Positions 8,959 through 19,367 of a stretch of 64,000 nucleotides of DNA are shown piece by piece. How positions within the stretch are numbered: the stretch's first letter is position 1; every line of letters starts with the position of its first letter. The notes under the pieces are model-generated. The model was not told the DNA's origin. It ran no database searches and worked only from the letters and a program-made list of their open reading frames with translations. Position numbers and translations under genes: made by a program. Source of the stretch: Medakamo hakoo (Eukaryota > Chlorophyta > Trebouxiophyceae > Coccomyxaceae); NCBI GenBank assembly GCA_026636295.1, contig CP089451.1, positions 1 through 64,000 of the forward strand, given 5' to 3'.

Positions 8959-11900
8959 ATGTCGTGGCGGCGGCCGGGTGCGGGCTGGTGGCGGTGGGCG
9001 CAGGCCGCTGGTGCCGCACCACCACCCCGCCCGCCCGCCCCCTCCTCATCCTCCGCTGGGATGATGACGGCCGCAGGCACGCGCCCGCTGCCGCCGCCGC
9101 GGCCCGCCCTGGGCCTGGGCCTGGGCCTGGCCAGGCCGCTTTCCTCGTCATCGTCCGCCACACCCTCCCCACCACCACCTCCCAACCCGTCCGCTTTGTC
9201 CGACCTGCTCACTTTTGCGTCGCGCCCGGCCTGGGAAACGGGCGTCACCCCTGCCGCCGCCGCGTCCACCCTGTCCTCCTTTTTCGGCACGCCCATCCAC
9301 CCGGGCGACGTCATCGACGCGCCGGCCGAGGCCCTGACGGCGCTGCTCGAAAAAACCGACACGTCCGACGGCAAACCGGGCGACCCTGCCCTAGACGCCG
9401 CTTTGTTCACGCACGCTGACGGCGTCACCCGCCGCTTTTTCGGCGAGGCCGTCTACCTGCGCGGCATCGTTGAGTTTTCCAACGTGTGCGTGAATGATTG
9501 CGGGTACTGCGGCATTCGGAAGCACCAGGCCGGCATCCACCGCTACACCATGCCCGCCGACGAAGTCGTGGAGTGCGGCCGCTGGGCGCACGCCCACGGC
9601 ATGGGGACGCTCATGCTCCAGTCCGGCGAGCTGCCGACGTCGACGCGCATGGCGTACCTGCTGGACGTCGTGCGCCGCGTCCGGGAAGCGACGGTGGGCA
9701 TGGACTTGGAAAAGCTGGCCGCAGCGGGGTCCGCGGCGGCGGCGCCTCCCCCCGACGTCGAACGGCTGGGCCTCCGCGTCGCCCTGTCCGTGGGTGAGAT
9801 GCCGTTGCGCGACTTTGCTGCTTTGAAGGCCGCTGGCGCGTCCCGCTATCTGCTGAGAATCGAAACATCCAACCCCGACCTGTTCGCCGCCCTGCACCCG
9901 CCGTCCCAGTCCTGGGCCGCGCGCGTCGTCGCGCTGCGCGACGCCAAGCGCGCCGGGCTGCAGTTGGGGACGGGCGTCATGGTCGGCCTGCCCGGCCAGA
10001 CGTTGGCGGACTTGGCTGGGGACCTGGCGTTTTTCAAGGACATCGGCGCCGACATGATAGGTGAGGCGCGAGTGGCGGGTGGCGGGGGCGGATGAGCGCC
10101 CGATGAGCGCCGCCTCCCGTGTCCTTACCCCCTCAACTCTATCCACCCCCCTCAACAACACACACACCAGGCATGGGCCCCTACATCACCGAACCGGGCA
10201 CGCCCGTCGCGGCCATGTGGGACGCACTCCACCCTCCGGCCACCCGCCGCGACCACATGGCGTCCATGGTCGACCTGACGACGCGCATGAACGCCCTCGC
10301 CCGCATCACCCTGGGCAACGTCAACATCGCCGCGACGACCGCCCTGCAAGCCGTCCACCCGGCCGGGCGGGAGCTCGCCCTCCGCCGGGGCGCAAATGTG
10401 TTGATGCCGATTTTGACGCCGCCCGCCTACCGCGCCGACTACGCCCTGTACGAGGGCAAGCCCTGCATCACGGACACGGCGGCCGGGTGTGAGGCCTGCT
10501 TGAAAGCGCGGGTGGCGGGCGTCGGCCTCCACGTCGCGCCACCCAACACGGCGGGCGACCCGCCGCACGCGACCGCACCGGCCGCGCCGGACGTCGTCGT
10601 CGGAAACAGACCTACCGGCGGCAACAGCCGCGCCGCCCACACGCTCGCCCACCACCCACCCGGCGGCTCAGACGTGCTGCGCACCAACGTCGCGTTCGTG
10701 GGCGCCATGAACGCCGGCAAATCGTCGGCCCTGTGCGCCCTGGCCCCGGGCGCCGCCATCGTCGACGCCACTCCAGGCACGACGACCGACGTCAAAATCG
10801 CGCTGGCTGAACTGCACGGCTTCGGGCCCGTCAAGCTCATGGACACGGCGGGCGTGGACGAGCGCGGCGGCCTGGGCGCCAAGAAGCGCAAGGCGAGTTT
10901 GGCGGCGCTGGCCGAAGCGGACGTCGCGGTCGTCGTCGTCGACCCGCTCGCGGCCGTGCGGCGGCTGCCGTCTTTGGACGAGCGCGCTTTGGTCGATGCC
11001 GCCCTGGCCAGCGGCGCGACGCCGCTGCTCCTCTTCAACCAGCGCGGCGGCGGCGGCGGCGGCGGCCCGGACGCCGCCTTTTCCGCGGCGGCGCACGCCG
11101 TGCGCGACGCGCTCGACGCGGACCACCACCTGGCCACGGCGTCCATCGACCTGGCCGGCCGCGACGCGCCCGCCCGCGTCGCGGCCGCCGTCGCAGCCGC
11201 CGTCGCCGCCCACGGCGGTCCGCCCTCCGCCCTGCCCGCCCTGCCACGGCGCTACCTCCGCCCGCACGCCGCCGTCTTGCTCAACATCCCCATGGACGCG
11301 GAGACGCCGTCGGCGCGCCTGCTGCGGCCGCAGGCCCTGGTGCAGGAAGAAGCGTTGAGGCACTACGCGACGACCGTTGCGCACCGCATGGACCTGGGCG
11401 CGGCGCGTGGCCAGGCGGGCGAAGCGGCGCGCGCCGCCGAGCGCGCCCGGTGGGACGCCGCGTTGGCGCCCCTGCTGTCTGCGGCGGCGGCCGGCCACCC
11501 GGCCCTCGTCGTCACGGACAGCCAGGCCATGGACGTCGTGCCGGCCTGGACGCCTGCACAGGTCGACCTCACAACGTTCTCCATCGCCATGGCGCACCGC
11601 CAGTCGGGCGGGCGGCTGGGCGAGTTTGTGGCCGGCCTGGAAGCGGTGAAGAGGTTGAGAAAGGTGCGGCAACCCTTACCCTCGCCGTCCGTTTAGTTTC
11701 CTTGTCGCGCGTTTGTTTTTTGCGCGGCCAAGGCACGTCTCAACGCCCTCCCACCTCCCACACACTATGACAGGGCGACCGCGTCCTCGTCGCAGAGGCC
11801 TGCAACCACAACCGCATCACGGCCGCGTGCAATGACATCGGCCTCGTCCAAGTGCCGGCCGCGCTGGCGCGCGTGAGTGGCTGCGGCGACAGTGGCCTCG

Positions 11901-12172
11901 TCCTCGACCACGCGTGGGGCCGGGCCCTGCCCGACCTGGTGACCGAGGGCGACGCGGCCGCCGCCGCCGCTCTTCCTCCTCCATACTCCCTGGCCGTCCA
12001 CTGCGGCGGCTGCATGCTGGACCACCAGGCCATGGCCGCGCGCCTGCGGGCGTTGCGCGCCGCGGGCGTGCCCGTGACCAACTACGGCATCCTGCTGGCG
12101 GCGGCCGGGTCGGGGCCGGCCGCGGTTGAGCGGGCGGTCGCGCCCTGGTTGAGAGAGGAGGAAGGGGGCTGA
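8959..12172 (+). CDS. HYDEF: [FeFe]-hydrogenase maturase HydEF (HydE-HydF fusion)
   Basis: Three exons (8959-10060, 10171-11663, 11774-12172; phases 1 and 0) give about 997 residues. The N terminus looks like a transit peptide; an ATG at 8836 would lengthen it. The HydE half has the radical-SAM site CVNDCGYCGIRKH (CX3CX2C), MLQSGE, RIETSNPDL and GVMVGLPGQT, and ends ACLTP-like at MPILTPPAYR. A short linker of about 60 residues leads to HydF. Its GTPase has the P-loop GAMNAGKSS and DTAGVDE, and its cluster site is CNHNR plus HCGGC. HydE and HydG build the diiron subcluster on HydF, which hands it to the hydrogenase. The fusion order and the motifs around GDRVLVAEACNHNR match green-algal HYDEF. 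All catalytic motifs are intact. Confidence 0.96.
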
Positions 12173-12623
12173 GGGACGTGCACACGCCCGCTCTCCGCGC
12201 GTCGGGCGGGGATGGCGTGGGGCGATGCGGCGGCGACGCTGGAGGAAGGCGGTGAGGCAGGAGATGGAGCGCGCGCGTGCGTGTGTGCACCGGCGGGGAT
12301 GGGGGCCTGGAGACCCCCCAGTCACTGTAGAACATAGAACAGGCGTTCCTAGGCAGAAATTGACACATCTACGCCGACAAAACCCACCGCCCGACGTGCG
12401 CGGTCCACGCCCTGGGGTGTGAGCACGAGGGGAAAAAGCCCAAACACCGTGTGACCGGCGGGGCCGGAGGTCCGGCGCCCAGCACGTGCGCGCAGGCGCG
12501 CCCGCCACTGCGGCTGAGTTGTGAGCACTCAAAAGTCCACGCCCACCCCACGCCCCTTCCCTCCCCACTCGCACCGTGCACTGCAAGAGCCAGTCATACG
12601 CCCTCTACACTCCATTCCATTGT
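12173..12623. other. Convergent intergenic region, HydEF / cytochrome b561
   Basis: This stretch holds the two facing 3' ends. It is somewhat less GC-rich around 12320-12370 and 12590-12623. No coding exon with acceptable splice phase, tRNA or repeat is visible. Confidence 0.5.
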
Positions 12624-13563
12624 TTACATGCTGCTCCCATTGCTCACGGACAGTTCCGTCGCGCTGGACGGCAACCCGGGCGGCGGCGGCGGCGCCCGCA
12701 GCGGCCCGTAAAACAACAGGCCGAGTAAGGCGGCTGCGCCCGCAACGGCCGCCTGCCACACCGCCGTCAGCCAGCCCTGCGTGTGTGTGTGTGTGTGTGT
12801 GAGGGTGGGTTGGGGTGGCGGCGGTGAGAGGTCCACCATCGACCCCCTCCCCCCCCCCCCCCCCTCCTTCCCCACCCCGTCCCAAAGGCTCACCTTGTAC
12901 ACCGCCTTGTGCCGCAGGCCCAGCTCGATGGCGAGGGCGCACAGCCCCCAGGTCAGGGCGCCGGCCTGAGACGATGGAGAGGGAGGGAGGGGTGTGAGGG
13001 TGGGCGGGAAGAGCCCCTCCACGACAGCCGCCCACTCACTCGGGACGAGGCAAGCACGCACCATCCCCCCCCCCCCCTCCATTGACACTCACCAGCCGGT
13101 GCAGGCCTTTCACCCGGTCCTGCCAGTCGGCAGGCAACCGCGCGTTGAAGCCCAGCGTCCGGAAAGCCAGCGGGCCCAGCAGCCCAGCCGCCGCCGCCGC
13201 CAGCCCCGCCGCCGCGCCCACCCGGGCGTGGTTGGAGTGCAGGTGCGGCTTGTTATTTCTCATTTTGTTGGCGACGATGGCGGCCATGCCGGCGGTGAGG
13301 CAGGCGAGGGCGGCCAGCGCCCAGCGCGCGTGCCGCCACAGGGCTGCCACCCGTCCTGGGCCGGGCTCGAGCGCTCGTGCCGTCCGGGCGCCCAGCGCGG
13401 CCTCGGTCGCACACCCGGCGAGGCCGACGACCATGAGCGACGGGTGCCAGGAGAAGAGCGTGCCGTCCAGCCAGGCGAGCGGGGCTGTGACGGCAGTGGC
13501 CACGGTGCAGGCGCGCAGCAGGCGCACCGCGGCGGGCGCGTCCAGCCACGGCGGCAGCTGCAT
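12624..13563 (-). CDS. Cytochrome b561 family transmembrane oxidoreductase (CYB561D-like)
   Basis: Exons 13563-13093, 12965-12894 and 12776-12624 (both introns phase 0) give 231 residues. Family members move electrons across membranes, usually from ascorbate, using two b hemes held by four histidines. The candidate ligands are in FSWHPSLMVVG, HARWALAALA, NKPHLHSNHARVG and VKGLHRL. Six hydrophobic segments fit the family fold, with the last (AVWQAAVAGAAALLGLLFYG) encoded by exon 3. The NK...NGKPH-like motif points to the small CYB561D1/D2 branch. The second intron starts with long G runs and ends in a (CA)n tract. It diverges from the ACHT thioredoxin gene. Confidence 0.85.
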
Positions 13564-13869
13564 GGCGGCGGCGGGCGAGGTTGCGGGCCGCGCGAGCGCG
13601 GCGCGAGTGACGTGCAGCCGTGGTTGCGGGGTGTCAGAGAGACGTCACACGCAGGTTCACACGCGCCCACTGCGCCCTGTGTGGATGCGGCAAGCCTCGC
13701 GCGTGAGGGTGAGGTACGTTTGGAGGGCTGGACGGTGGAGGAGGCCCACAGCGGTGGCGCGTTTTTTCAATGTGTGCGCGCCGCCCGCGCAGGAAGGGCC
13801 GGCGAGCACCCCGCCCGTCCCTCTCATTCCTCTTATTGGAGCGTGAGACGGAAGCACACCAGAAAAAAA
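13564..13869. promoter_or_regulatory. Divergent promoter region, cytochrome b561 / ACHT thioredoxin
   Basis: These 306 bp separate two outward-facing start codons, so both promoters must lie here or in the adjoining 5' ends. An A-rich run (13861-13870) precedes the thioredoxin ATG. I see no gene or repeat. Confidence 0.5.
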
Positions 13870-15357
13870 ATGCCCCACTCCCTCGCCCGGCCGGCCTCGC
13901 CCGGCCTGACCGGTCGCGCTCCCTCCGCCCGCCGCCCCACCCGCCGTGTCAGCGGCACGGGCGGACGTGGCATCGTCGCCCAAGCCGGCGGCCTGCCCGA
14001 GCCCGCGCTGCAGTTGGAGCCTGCCACCACGGCGGCTCACTCGCTCCACCCGGCTGCGGCCGCGCGGCGTGCCGCAGCGGAAGCCAGGTGCGTTTGTCTT
14101 TCAGGGCTGTGGTGAGGGGATGCCCAGGCGCGCGCCTGAGGATGCGTGTGGCTCGAACACACGCCCGCACTGCCGCCCGGCCGGTGCCGGGGGGAGAGGA
14201 ATTTGGCCGGCCCCGACTCCTTCTTTTTTTGCCGCCCGCCAGGACTGGGCGCGGCGGCGAGGCCCGGTCCCCACCCGAGCTGGCGTCCATCCTAGAATGG
14301 CTGGCCGGTCGGCCGGCCATCCACGGGGGTGCAAAACGATCGGGCAGGAACCCCTGCCACCCTCCCAACCGCGGGCGGTTATTGTCACACGGCACCTTGG
14401 CAAGGGCGACGGAATGGTCCGGGCGCGGCGCAACGAATAAAAAAACTCACGCTCCCGTTTCTCTGCCCACCTCCCAATCCGCAGGCGCGCCGCATACCGG
14501 GCTGAAGTCGCGCTCGCCCTGGACGAAAAATGGTGAGGGCACTGGCGGGGCTGGAATTGGCTGGAATTGCTTCCCGAACAAAACACCGGCGTGCCGTGCG
14601 TTGTAGGCGTCCGCGCGGGCCGTGGCGGAGCGGGCAAGGCAGCAGGCAGAGGCCTGGCGCGGCCGCTCAGCGCCGTCCCGCCCCTGCGCCACACCTCCAT
14701 TTCGAAAGCCGTGCAATCGGACAAGCCAGCAATGGGGCGAGTGGGTGCGCAGGCCCGCCCCACTACCCCGCCCCGGCGTCCGACGTCAGCTCGTCGCTGC
14801 ACGCGGGCGTTGCCGACGCCACATCCGCCCGCCCCTCGCCCGGATCGACCCACGCTGCCGCCCTCGCGGGTGGGGGGGGTGCACTCGACGACTTCCGCCT
14901 CCCCGCCCCTCCGCGCCCCCTCACGACCCCGCCTCCCACCCACCCACCTCGCATCCGCGCCACACACAGGTACGAGGCCCCCGGCCCGGCCAACTTCCGG
15001 TCCATCACCTCGCCCGACGCCTTTGCGTCCGCCCTGGCCGCCGCCGGCCCGTCCACCCTCGTCGTCGCCGAGTTTTTCGTGCCGCACTGCCCGGCCTGCC
15101 GCACGCTGCAACCCAAACTCCACTCCATCGCGGCCGCCAACCCGGACGCGGTCTTCCTGCACGTCAACGGCGCGGCCAACCCGGCGCTCACGGCCTGGGT
15201 GGAGGCGCGCGGCATCACCCGCCTGCCCTGGTTTGAGCTCATCCGCGGCGGGGAGGTCGTGGCGGGCCTGGCGGCCAACCTGACGCAAGTGAGCCGCCTG
15301 CGGGCTGAGATTGCGGCGGCCAAAGCCTGTGAGGGCGAATGTGCCGTGCCGCGGTGA
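13870..15357 (+). CDS. ACHT-type (atypical) plastid thioredoxin, active site HCPAC
   Basis: Exons 13870-14087, 14485-14532 and 14970-15357 (both introns phase 2) give 217 residues. The Arg/Ser/Ala-rich start (MPHSLARPASPG...) suits a plastid transit peptide. The join DEKW|YEAPGP restores the basic-Trp lead-in seen in ACHT proteins (KWW-like). The thioredoxin fold follows, with LVVAEFFVPHCPACRTLQPK, VFLHVN and the cis-proline loop ITRLPWFELIRGG. ACHT proteins are thylakoid-linked redox carriers that respond to light or oxidation. The usual WCGPC is replaced by HCPAC; both cysteines remain. The second intron (437 bp) is among the longest here. Confidence 0.85.
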
Positions 15358-15873
15358 GATGTGAGAGGGTGGGACGGACGGATGACCTACCCATCCAGTC
15401 CATTCCATCCGTCCATCCCACCTCCACTGCTTTGCTTGCGCTACCATACCAACGCTCATGATAAAAAACTACTGCCATTCCTCACCTGTACGACCAACAC
15501 CCCAACACGGGGAAGCCGATTATTTTCCCCGCTCTCCGACCAACAAAACCCCAAACACCCGGGTTGGAAGTTTCTTTTTTATCGTTTTTTTTTCGTCATT
15601 GTTCCTCTGACACGTCACAAAAATCGCGCGTGCGCGCGTTTTGCCCCCCCGCTCCGAAAACTCTTTGCTAAATACGAGACAACATCAAGCCTCTTCCCCC
15701 CACGCATGCTGCATGTGGCAGAGTGAAAAACCATCTTCTTTTTAGAGTGAGTGTAAAAAACAACAACAATCAACGACGCTTTGTCTGCGTTGCAACCCCC
15801 TAAGAAAACGCCCGCTTGGCAGAGTTGGCGGCCTCCGTCCGTCCCACAAAAACAACGTCCACGCCGCGCACCA
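15358..15873. other. Convergent intergenic region, ACHT thioredoxin / MFS transporter
   Basis: These 516 bp are clearly less GC-rich than the surroundings, with poly-T (15569-15594) and A-rich stretches (15721-15775). A hairpin lies just after the thioredoxin stop codon and is listed separately. TGTAA, the usual green-algal polyadenylation signal, occurs on the + strand at about 15751. No gene is visible. Confidence 0.5.
15369..15421 (+). other. Strong 3'-UTR hairpin after ACHT thioredoxin
   Basis: The arms 15369-15384 (GTGGGACGGACGGATG) and 15406-15421 (CATCCGTCCATCCCAC) pair over 16 bases with one mismatch around a 21-base loop. It begins 12 bases after the stop codon, so it would form in the 3' untranslated region. 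Confidence 0.55.
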
Positions 15874-17595
15874 TCACACCCCACCTGCCTCCTGCTGCTC
15901 GTCCGCCGACGCGCGCCGCTTGGTGCCCGCCACCATGGCGCAGCAGGACGTCGCCGCGGCCGCCGACGCCGCAGCCTGATCACTGGCCCGGTCTTCATCC
16001 CGGGCCAGGGTCCACCCCGCACACGCGATCAGGCCCCCACACGGCGCCCACATGGACACGGCGACCGTGAACGCGCGCGGCCGGCCCCACGCGCCCGTCA
16101 TGCGCGAGACCAAGAACGGACCGGCGCCCCGGCCGACGTCGTCCAGGATGGTCTGCAAGGCGAGGGCGACGCCACGGTTGGCGGGGGACGTCACGTTGAG
16201 CAGGGTGGCGCGGATGGCGGGTCCAGCGGCGCAGGAGGCGACGCCGCCGACGGCCGCGACGGCGGCCAGGGCCGGCCACGGCGTCGCGCCCGTCGCGGTG
16301 CGCACCAAAAACAGGGCCGGACCCGTGGCCGCCGCGACCGCCAGCCCAGCGGCCGCTGGCATGGCGCCCCGCCCCAGCGGCCACGCGTGCTGGCCGCGGC
16401 GCCGGCTGCAGCGCACGCGGCCCTCCTTGCCCGCGTTGTGCAGGGCTTGGCCCGTCAGCCCGCCGCACACGACGCCGACCGCGCCGCCCACGCCCCACGC
16501 GGCCAGCAGGCCGGACGCCCGGCCCAGGCCCAGCCCGCGGTCGACGTGCAAGAAGTCGGTCATGAAGGTGCCGAAGACGCCCCAGGGCAGCGAGCCGGGC
16601 GCGCCTTGCAAGATGACGGCGGCGGCGGACGGGGTGGCGAAGACGGACGCCGCGGTGGCCGCGGCGGCCGCGGCCGCGCGGCGGGCGCGCGTCAGGCGGG
16701 GCGCGGGCGGGCACGGCGGCGGCGGCGGCGGCGCCGGCGGTGGCGGCACGGCACCGGTGGCGGCGACGACGACCACACCAGCAGCACCACCACCGTCTCC
16801 GTCCATGCCGCCGCGCGGCGGGTCGGAGACGAAGGCGACGAGGAGGGCGGCGGCGACCAGCGCCGGGACCGCGACGGCGGGGAAGGGCGACCGCCAGCCG
16901 AGGCGCGGCCCCATCACGCCCGCCAGCAACTGGCCCGCCGCGGCGCCGCCGCTGACGGCCAGTTGCACGCCCGTGGACGCGGCCGCGCGGTGGCGCGGGC
17001 CGACCAGGTCGCCGAGCAGGGAGTAGAGGAGGGGGGGCAGGCCGCCCGCGGACGCGCCGGTGAGCACGCGCGTCGCGAGCAGGCCGCCGTAGGTGGTCAC
17101 CCACGCCGTCGCCAGGCAGGGCGCTTCGCCCAGCAGCACCAGGAAGGCGAGCAGGCGGACCCTGTCCCACCGGGCGGACGCGTACCCGGCCGCCAGCGCG
17201 GCCGGCGCGCCGACCGCGAAGAAGAGGGCGGCGACGACGCCGCCCAGCAGGCGGTCGCGGTCGCCCGGCGGCAGGCCCAGGTCGGCCGCGATCGCGCTCA
17301 GGTTGGGGGCCATGAGCTGTTGGTCGGCCGCCAGGACGGCCGCGACGGCCGTGACGGCCGCGGCGGTGGCCGCGCGGTGGCGGCGTGGTGGTGGAGCCGG
17401 CGGTGGTGGGGTCGGTGGCGGAGAGGGGCCAGCCGCGGAGGAGGGGGGCGAGCCGAGCAAGGCGTCGTCGTCCGCCGCGGAGGAGGAGGGCGCGGGGGAG
17501 GCGGGGCGAGGGGGCGGGTGCAGGTCGGGCGCGGCGCCGCGCGGCGCGAGGGGGCAGCCGGCGGCGACCGCGCCCGAATGAGGCGGAGACGGCAT
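15874..17595 (-). CDS. Major facilitator superfamily transporter (spinster-like)
   Basis: Single exon, 573 residues. About 75 proline/serine-rich residues precede the membrane domain. The first half starts QQLMAPNLSAIAADLG and includes AALFFAVGAPAALAAGYASARWDRVRLL, which carries the G-x-x-x-D/R-W-x-R loop 2-3 signature. TRVLTGASAGGLPPLLYSLLGDLV follows. A cytoplasmic loop rich in Pro/Gly/Ala joins the halves, and the second half contains PWGVFGTFMTDFL and ILDDVGRGAGPFL. The order and motifs resemble spinster/YnfM-like MFS carriers; the substrate cannot be told. The frame stays open to 17916, but that would run into the WDR83 start, so I use the ATG at 17595. Confidence 0.85.
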   Translation of the reverse strand: MPSPPHSGAVAAGCPLAPRGAAPDLHPPPRPASPAPSSSAADDDALLGSPPSSAAGPSPPPTPPPPAPPPRRHRAATAAAVTAVAAVLAADQQLMAPNLSAIAADLGLPPGDRDRLLGGVVAALFFAVGAPAALAAGYASARWDRVRLLAFLVLLGEAPCLATAWVTTYGGLLATRVLTGASAGGLPPLLYSLLGDLVGPRHRAAASTGVQLAVSGGAAAGQLLAGVMGPRLGWRSPFPAVAVPALVAAALLVAFVSDPPRGGMDGDGGGAAGVVVVAATGAVPPPPAPPPPPPCPPAPRLTRARRAAAAAAATAASVFATPSAAAVILQGAPGSLPWGVFGTFMTDFLHVDRGLGLGRASGLLAAWGVGGAVGVVCGGLTGQALHNAGKEGRVRCSRRRGQHAWPLGRGAMPAAAGLAVAAATGPALFLVRTATGATPWPALAAVAAVGGVASCAAGPAIRATLLNVTSPANRGVALALQTILDDVGRGAGPFLVSRMTGAWGRPRAFTVAVSMWAPCGGLIACAGWTLARDEDRASDQAAASAAAATSCCAMVAGTKRRASADEQQEAGGV

Positions 17596-17900
17596 GCTCC
17601 CGCTCTTGCTTTCAACCTGGGCTGTCCCACCCTCGAAGAGGGTAGAAAGCCCGTCTCCCACGGCTCCGATCAGCGATTCCGAAACCGAAAAAAAGAAAGG
17701 CGGAGTGCAAAAGTTTTTGCGATGGAAGCGCACGCTCACACACTCCCCCAATTCTCTCGCCCAAACACAGGCGCCCGCCACGCGCGGCGCACCCACGCGC
17801 GCGCCTTCCCAGGGGCTGCACACTGACCCCTGGAGTCCCGTGCAGGCGCCGTCCTCCCTCGCTGTCCCTCCTCCCCGCACGGGCGCAAGGCAAAAAAAAC
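17596..17900. promoter_or_regulatory. Divergent promoter region, MFS transporter / WDR83
   Basis: These 305 bp lie between two outward-facing start codons. They hold an A-rich patch (17686-17698) and another run of A just before the WDR83 ATG (17891-17899). No gene or repeat is visible. Confidence 0.5.
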
Positions 17901-19171
17901 ATGCCGCCCGCCCCACCGCCGCCCGCCCTCCCCACCACCCCTGCCCACGCCCTGTCCGGCCACGAAGGCGCCGTCCTCGCCGTCCGCTTCAACGGCGCGG
18001 GGACCTACTGCCTATCCTGCGGCAAGGACCGAACTCTACGCCTGTGGAACCCGCACCGCGGCGTCGCGGTCAAGACTTACAGCGGTGCGTTTTTTTTTTT
18101 TGGGGGGGGGGGTTGCGCACGGCTCTCACGCCCACGCACACACCCACACGCGCGCTCACACCGTCACACACCACACCTCACGCGCTCTCTCACAACAGGC
18201 CACGGCTACGACGTGCGGGACGTCGTCGTGTCCGCGGACAATGCCAGGTGAGGGTTGGGTGGGGGGTGTGGAGGTGGGGACTGGTTGCTCCAGCCCCCTC
18301 GCGCAGACCCCCACCACCCCACTCCCTTCCTCCGCCCCCACCTTCCATATCATCACACAGGCTCACTTCCGTCGGCGGCGACCGCACCGTCTTTCACTGG
18401 GACGTGGCCAGCGGGACCATCGTCCGCCGGTGGCGCGGCCACGACGAGGGCCCGCCCGGCGCGGGCTGCGTCGCGGCGGGCCCGGGCGACGCTGTGTACG
18501 TCACGGGCGGGGCCGACACGACGGCGCGCGTGTGGGACGCGCGCTCCCGGTCGGACGCCGCGGTCGCGGTGCTGCGCGGCGCCAGGGACAGCGTCACGGG
18601 CGTCGCCGTCCCGGGGGTGGGGTCCGACACCTCTGGCGCGGCGCTCCTGACTCCGCCTGGCGGCCCGTCCGTCTCACGCCCCACCGGCGCGCCCGCCGCG
18701 CCATCCACCACCCCGTCCGCCCACGAAATCGTCACCTCCTCCGTCGACGGCAGCCTGCGCCGGTACGACATCCGCGCGGGCCAGCTCACGGCCGACGCGG
18801 TCGGCTCGCCCATCTCGTCGCTCGCCCTGACGCGCGCCGACCGCGGCGCGGCCGCCCTGGTCGCCTGCCTGGACGGCCGCCTGCGCCTGGTGGACGGCCA
18901 GACCGGGGCGCTGCTGGCGAGCTACACCGGGCACGTCGCGGCCGGCGGCGTGAAAACAGACTGCCTCGTCCTGCCCCCGCGCGACGCGGCCGTCGCCGTC
19001 GGCTCGGAAGACGGGTGCGTCGTGTCCTGGGACCTGTCGTCTGAGGCGCTGACGGACAGGCTGACCGCCGTCCCGTCGCCACGGCCCATTACGAGCGTGG
19101 CGGTCCACCCGGTGGACGGCAAGACCATGGTCACCGCGTCCACCGATGGCGTGGTGCGCGTGTGGGTGTAG
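17901..19171 (+). CDS. WDR83: WDR83/MORG1-type WD40 protein
   Basis: Exons 17901-18084, 18199-18247 and 18361-19171 (phases 1 and 2) give 347 residues in a seven-blade propeller. Diagnostic matches to MORG1 run in order: GHEGAVLAVRFN, YCLSCGKDRTLRLWNPHRG, GHGYDVRDV, SVGGDRTVFHWDVASG, SSVDGSLRRYDIRAG, ACLDGRLRLVDGQTG, GSEDGCVVSWDL and STDGVVRVWV. In animals this protein is a scaffold for ERK signalling and is also found in spliceosomes; in algae the splicing role is the safer guess. The first intron opens with poly-T then poly-G and closes in C-rich sequence. Confidence 0.93.
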
Positions 19172-19367
19172 AAACGCGGCGGCGGCCTGAAACCCCTTTC
19201 TTTGTTGTTGTAGCGCCTGTAGCATCTCTAGCCCCAAACCCCAAAACCTCCCTCACCTCCCCCACCCGCCTGCCTGCCTGTCAGGGCGGGCGGGCGTGAG
19301 ACCTGTGGTCGGGGCAAAGTCAGGCACCGTGGCCGCGTCCCCTTACACACAGACACACACTCCCCCG

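Noticed and set aside
6419-12172. Recent bacterial transfer of the hydrogenase maturation genes
   Set aside because: They have seven typical introns, the local codon bias, transit peptides and the algal HydEF fusion, so they are long resident nuclear genes.
14140-14165. tRNA T-loop-like sequence GGCTCGAACAC
   Set aside because: No acceptor or anticodon stem can be drawn around it; it lies within a thioredoxin intron.
14101-15459. 452-codon antisense frame over the ACHT thioredoxin gene
   Set aside because: The sense strand has a clear thioredoxin fold and in-phase introns; the antisense translation has no domain.
17596-17916. Longer N terminus for the MFS transporter
   Set aside because: It would overlap the WDR83 start on the opposite strand, and the extra residues resemble nothing in the family.
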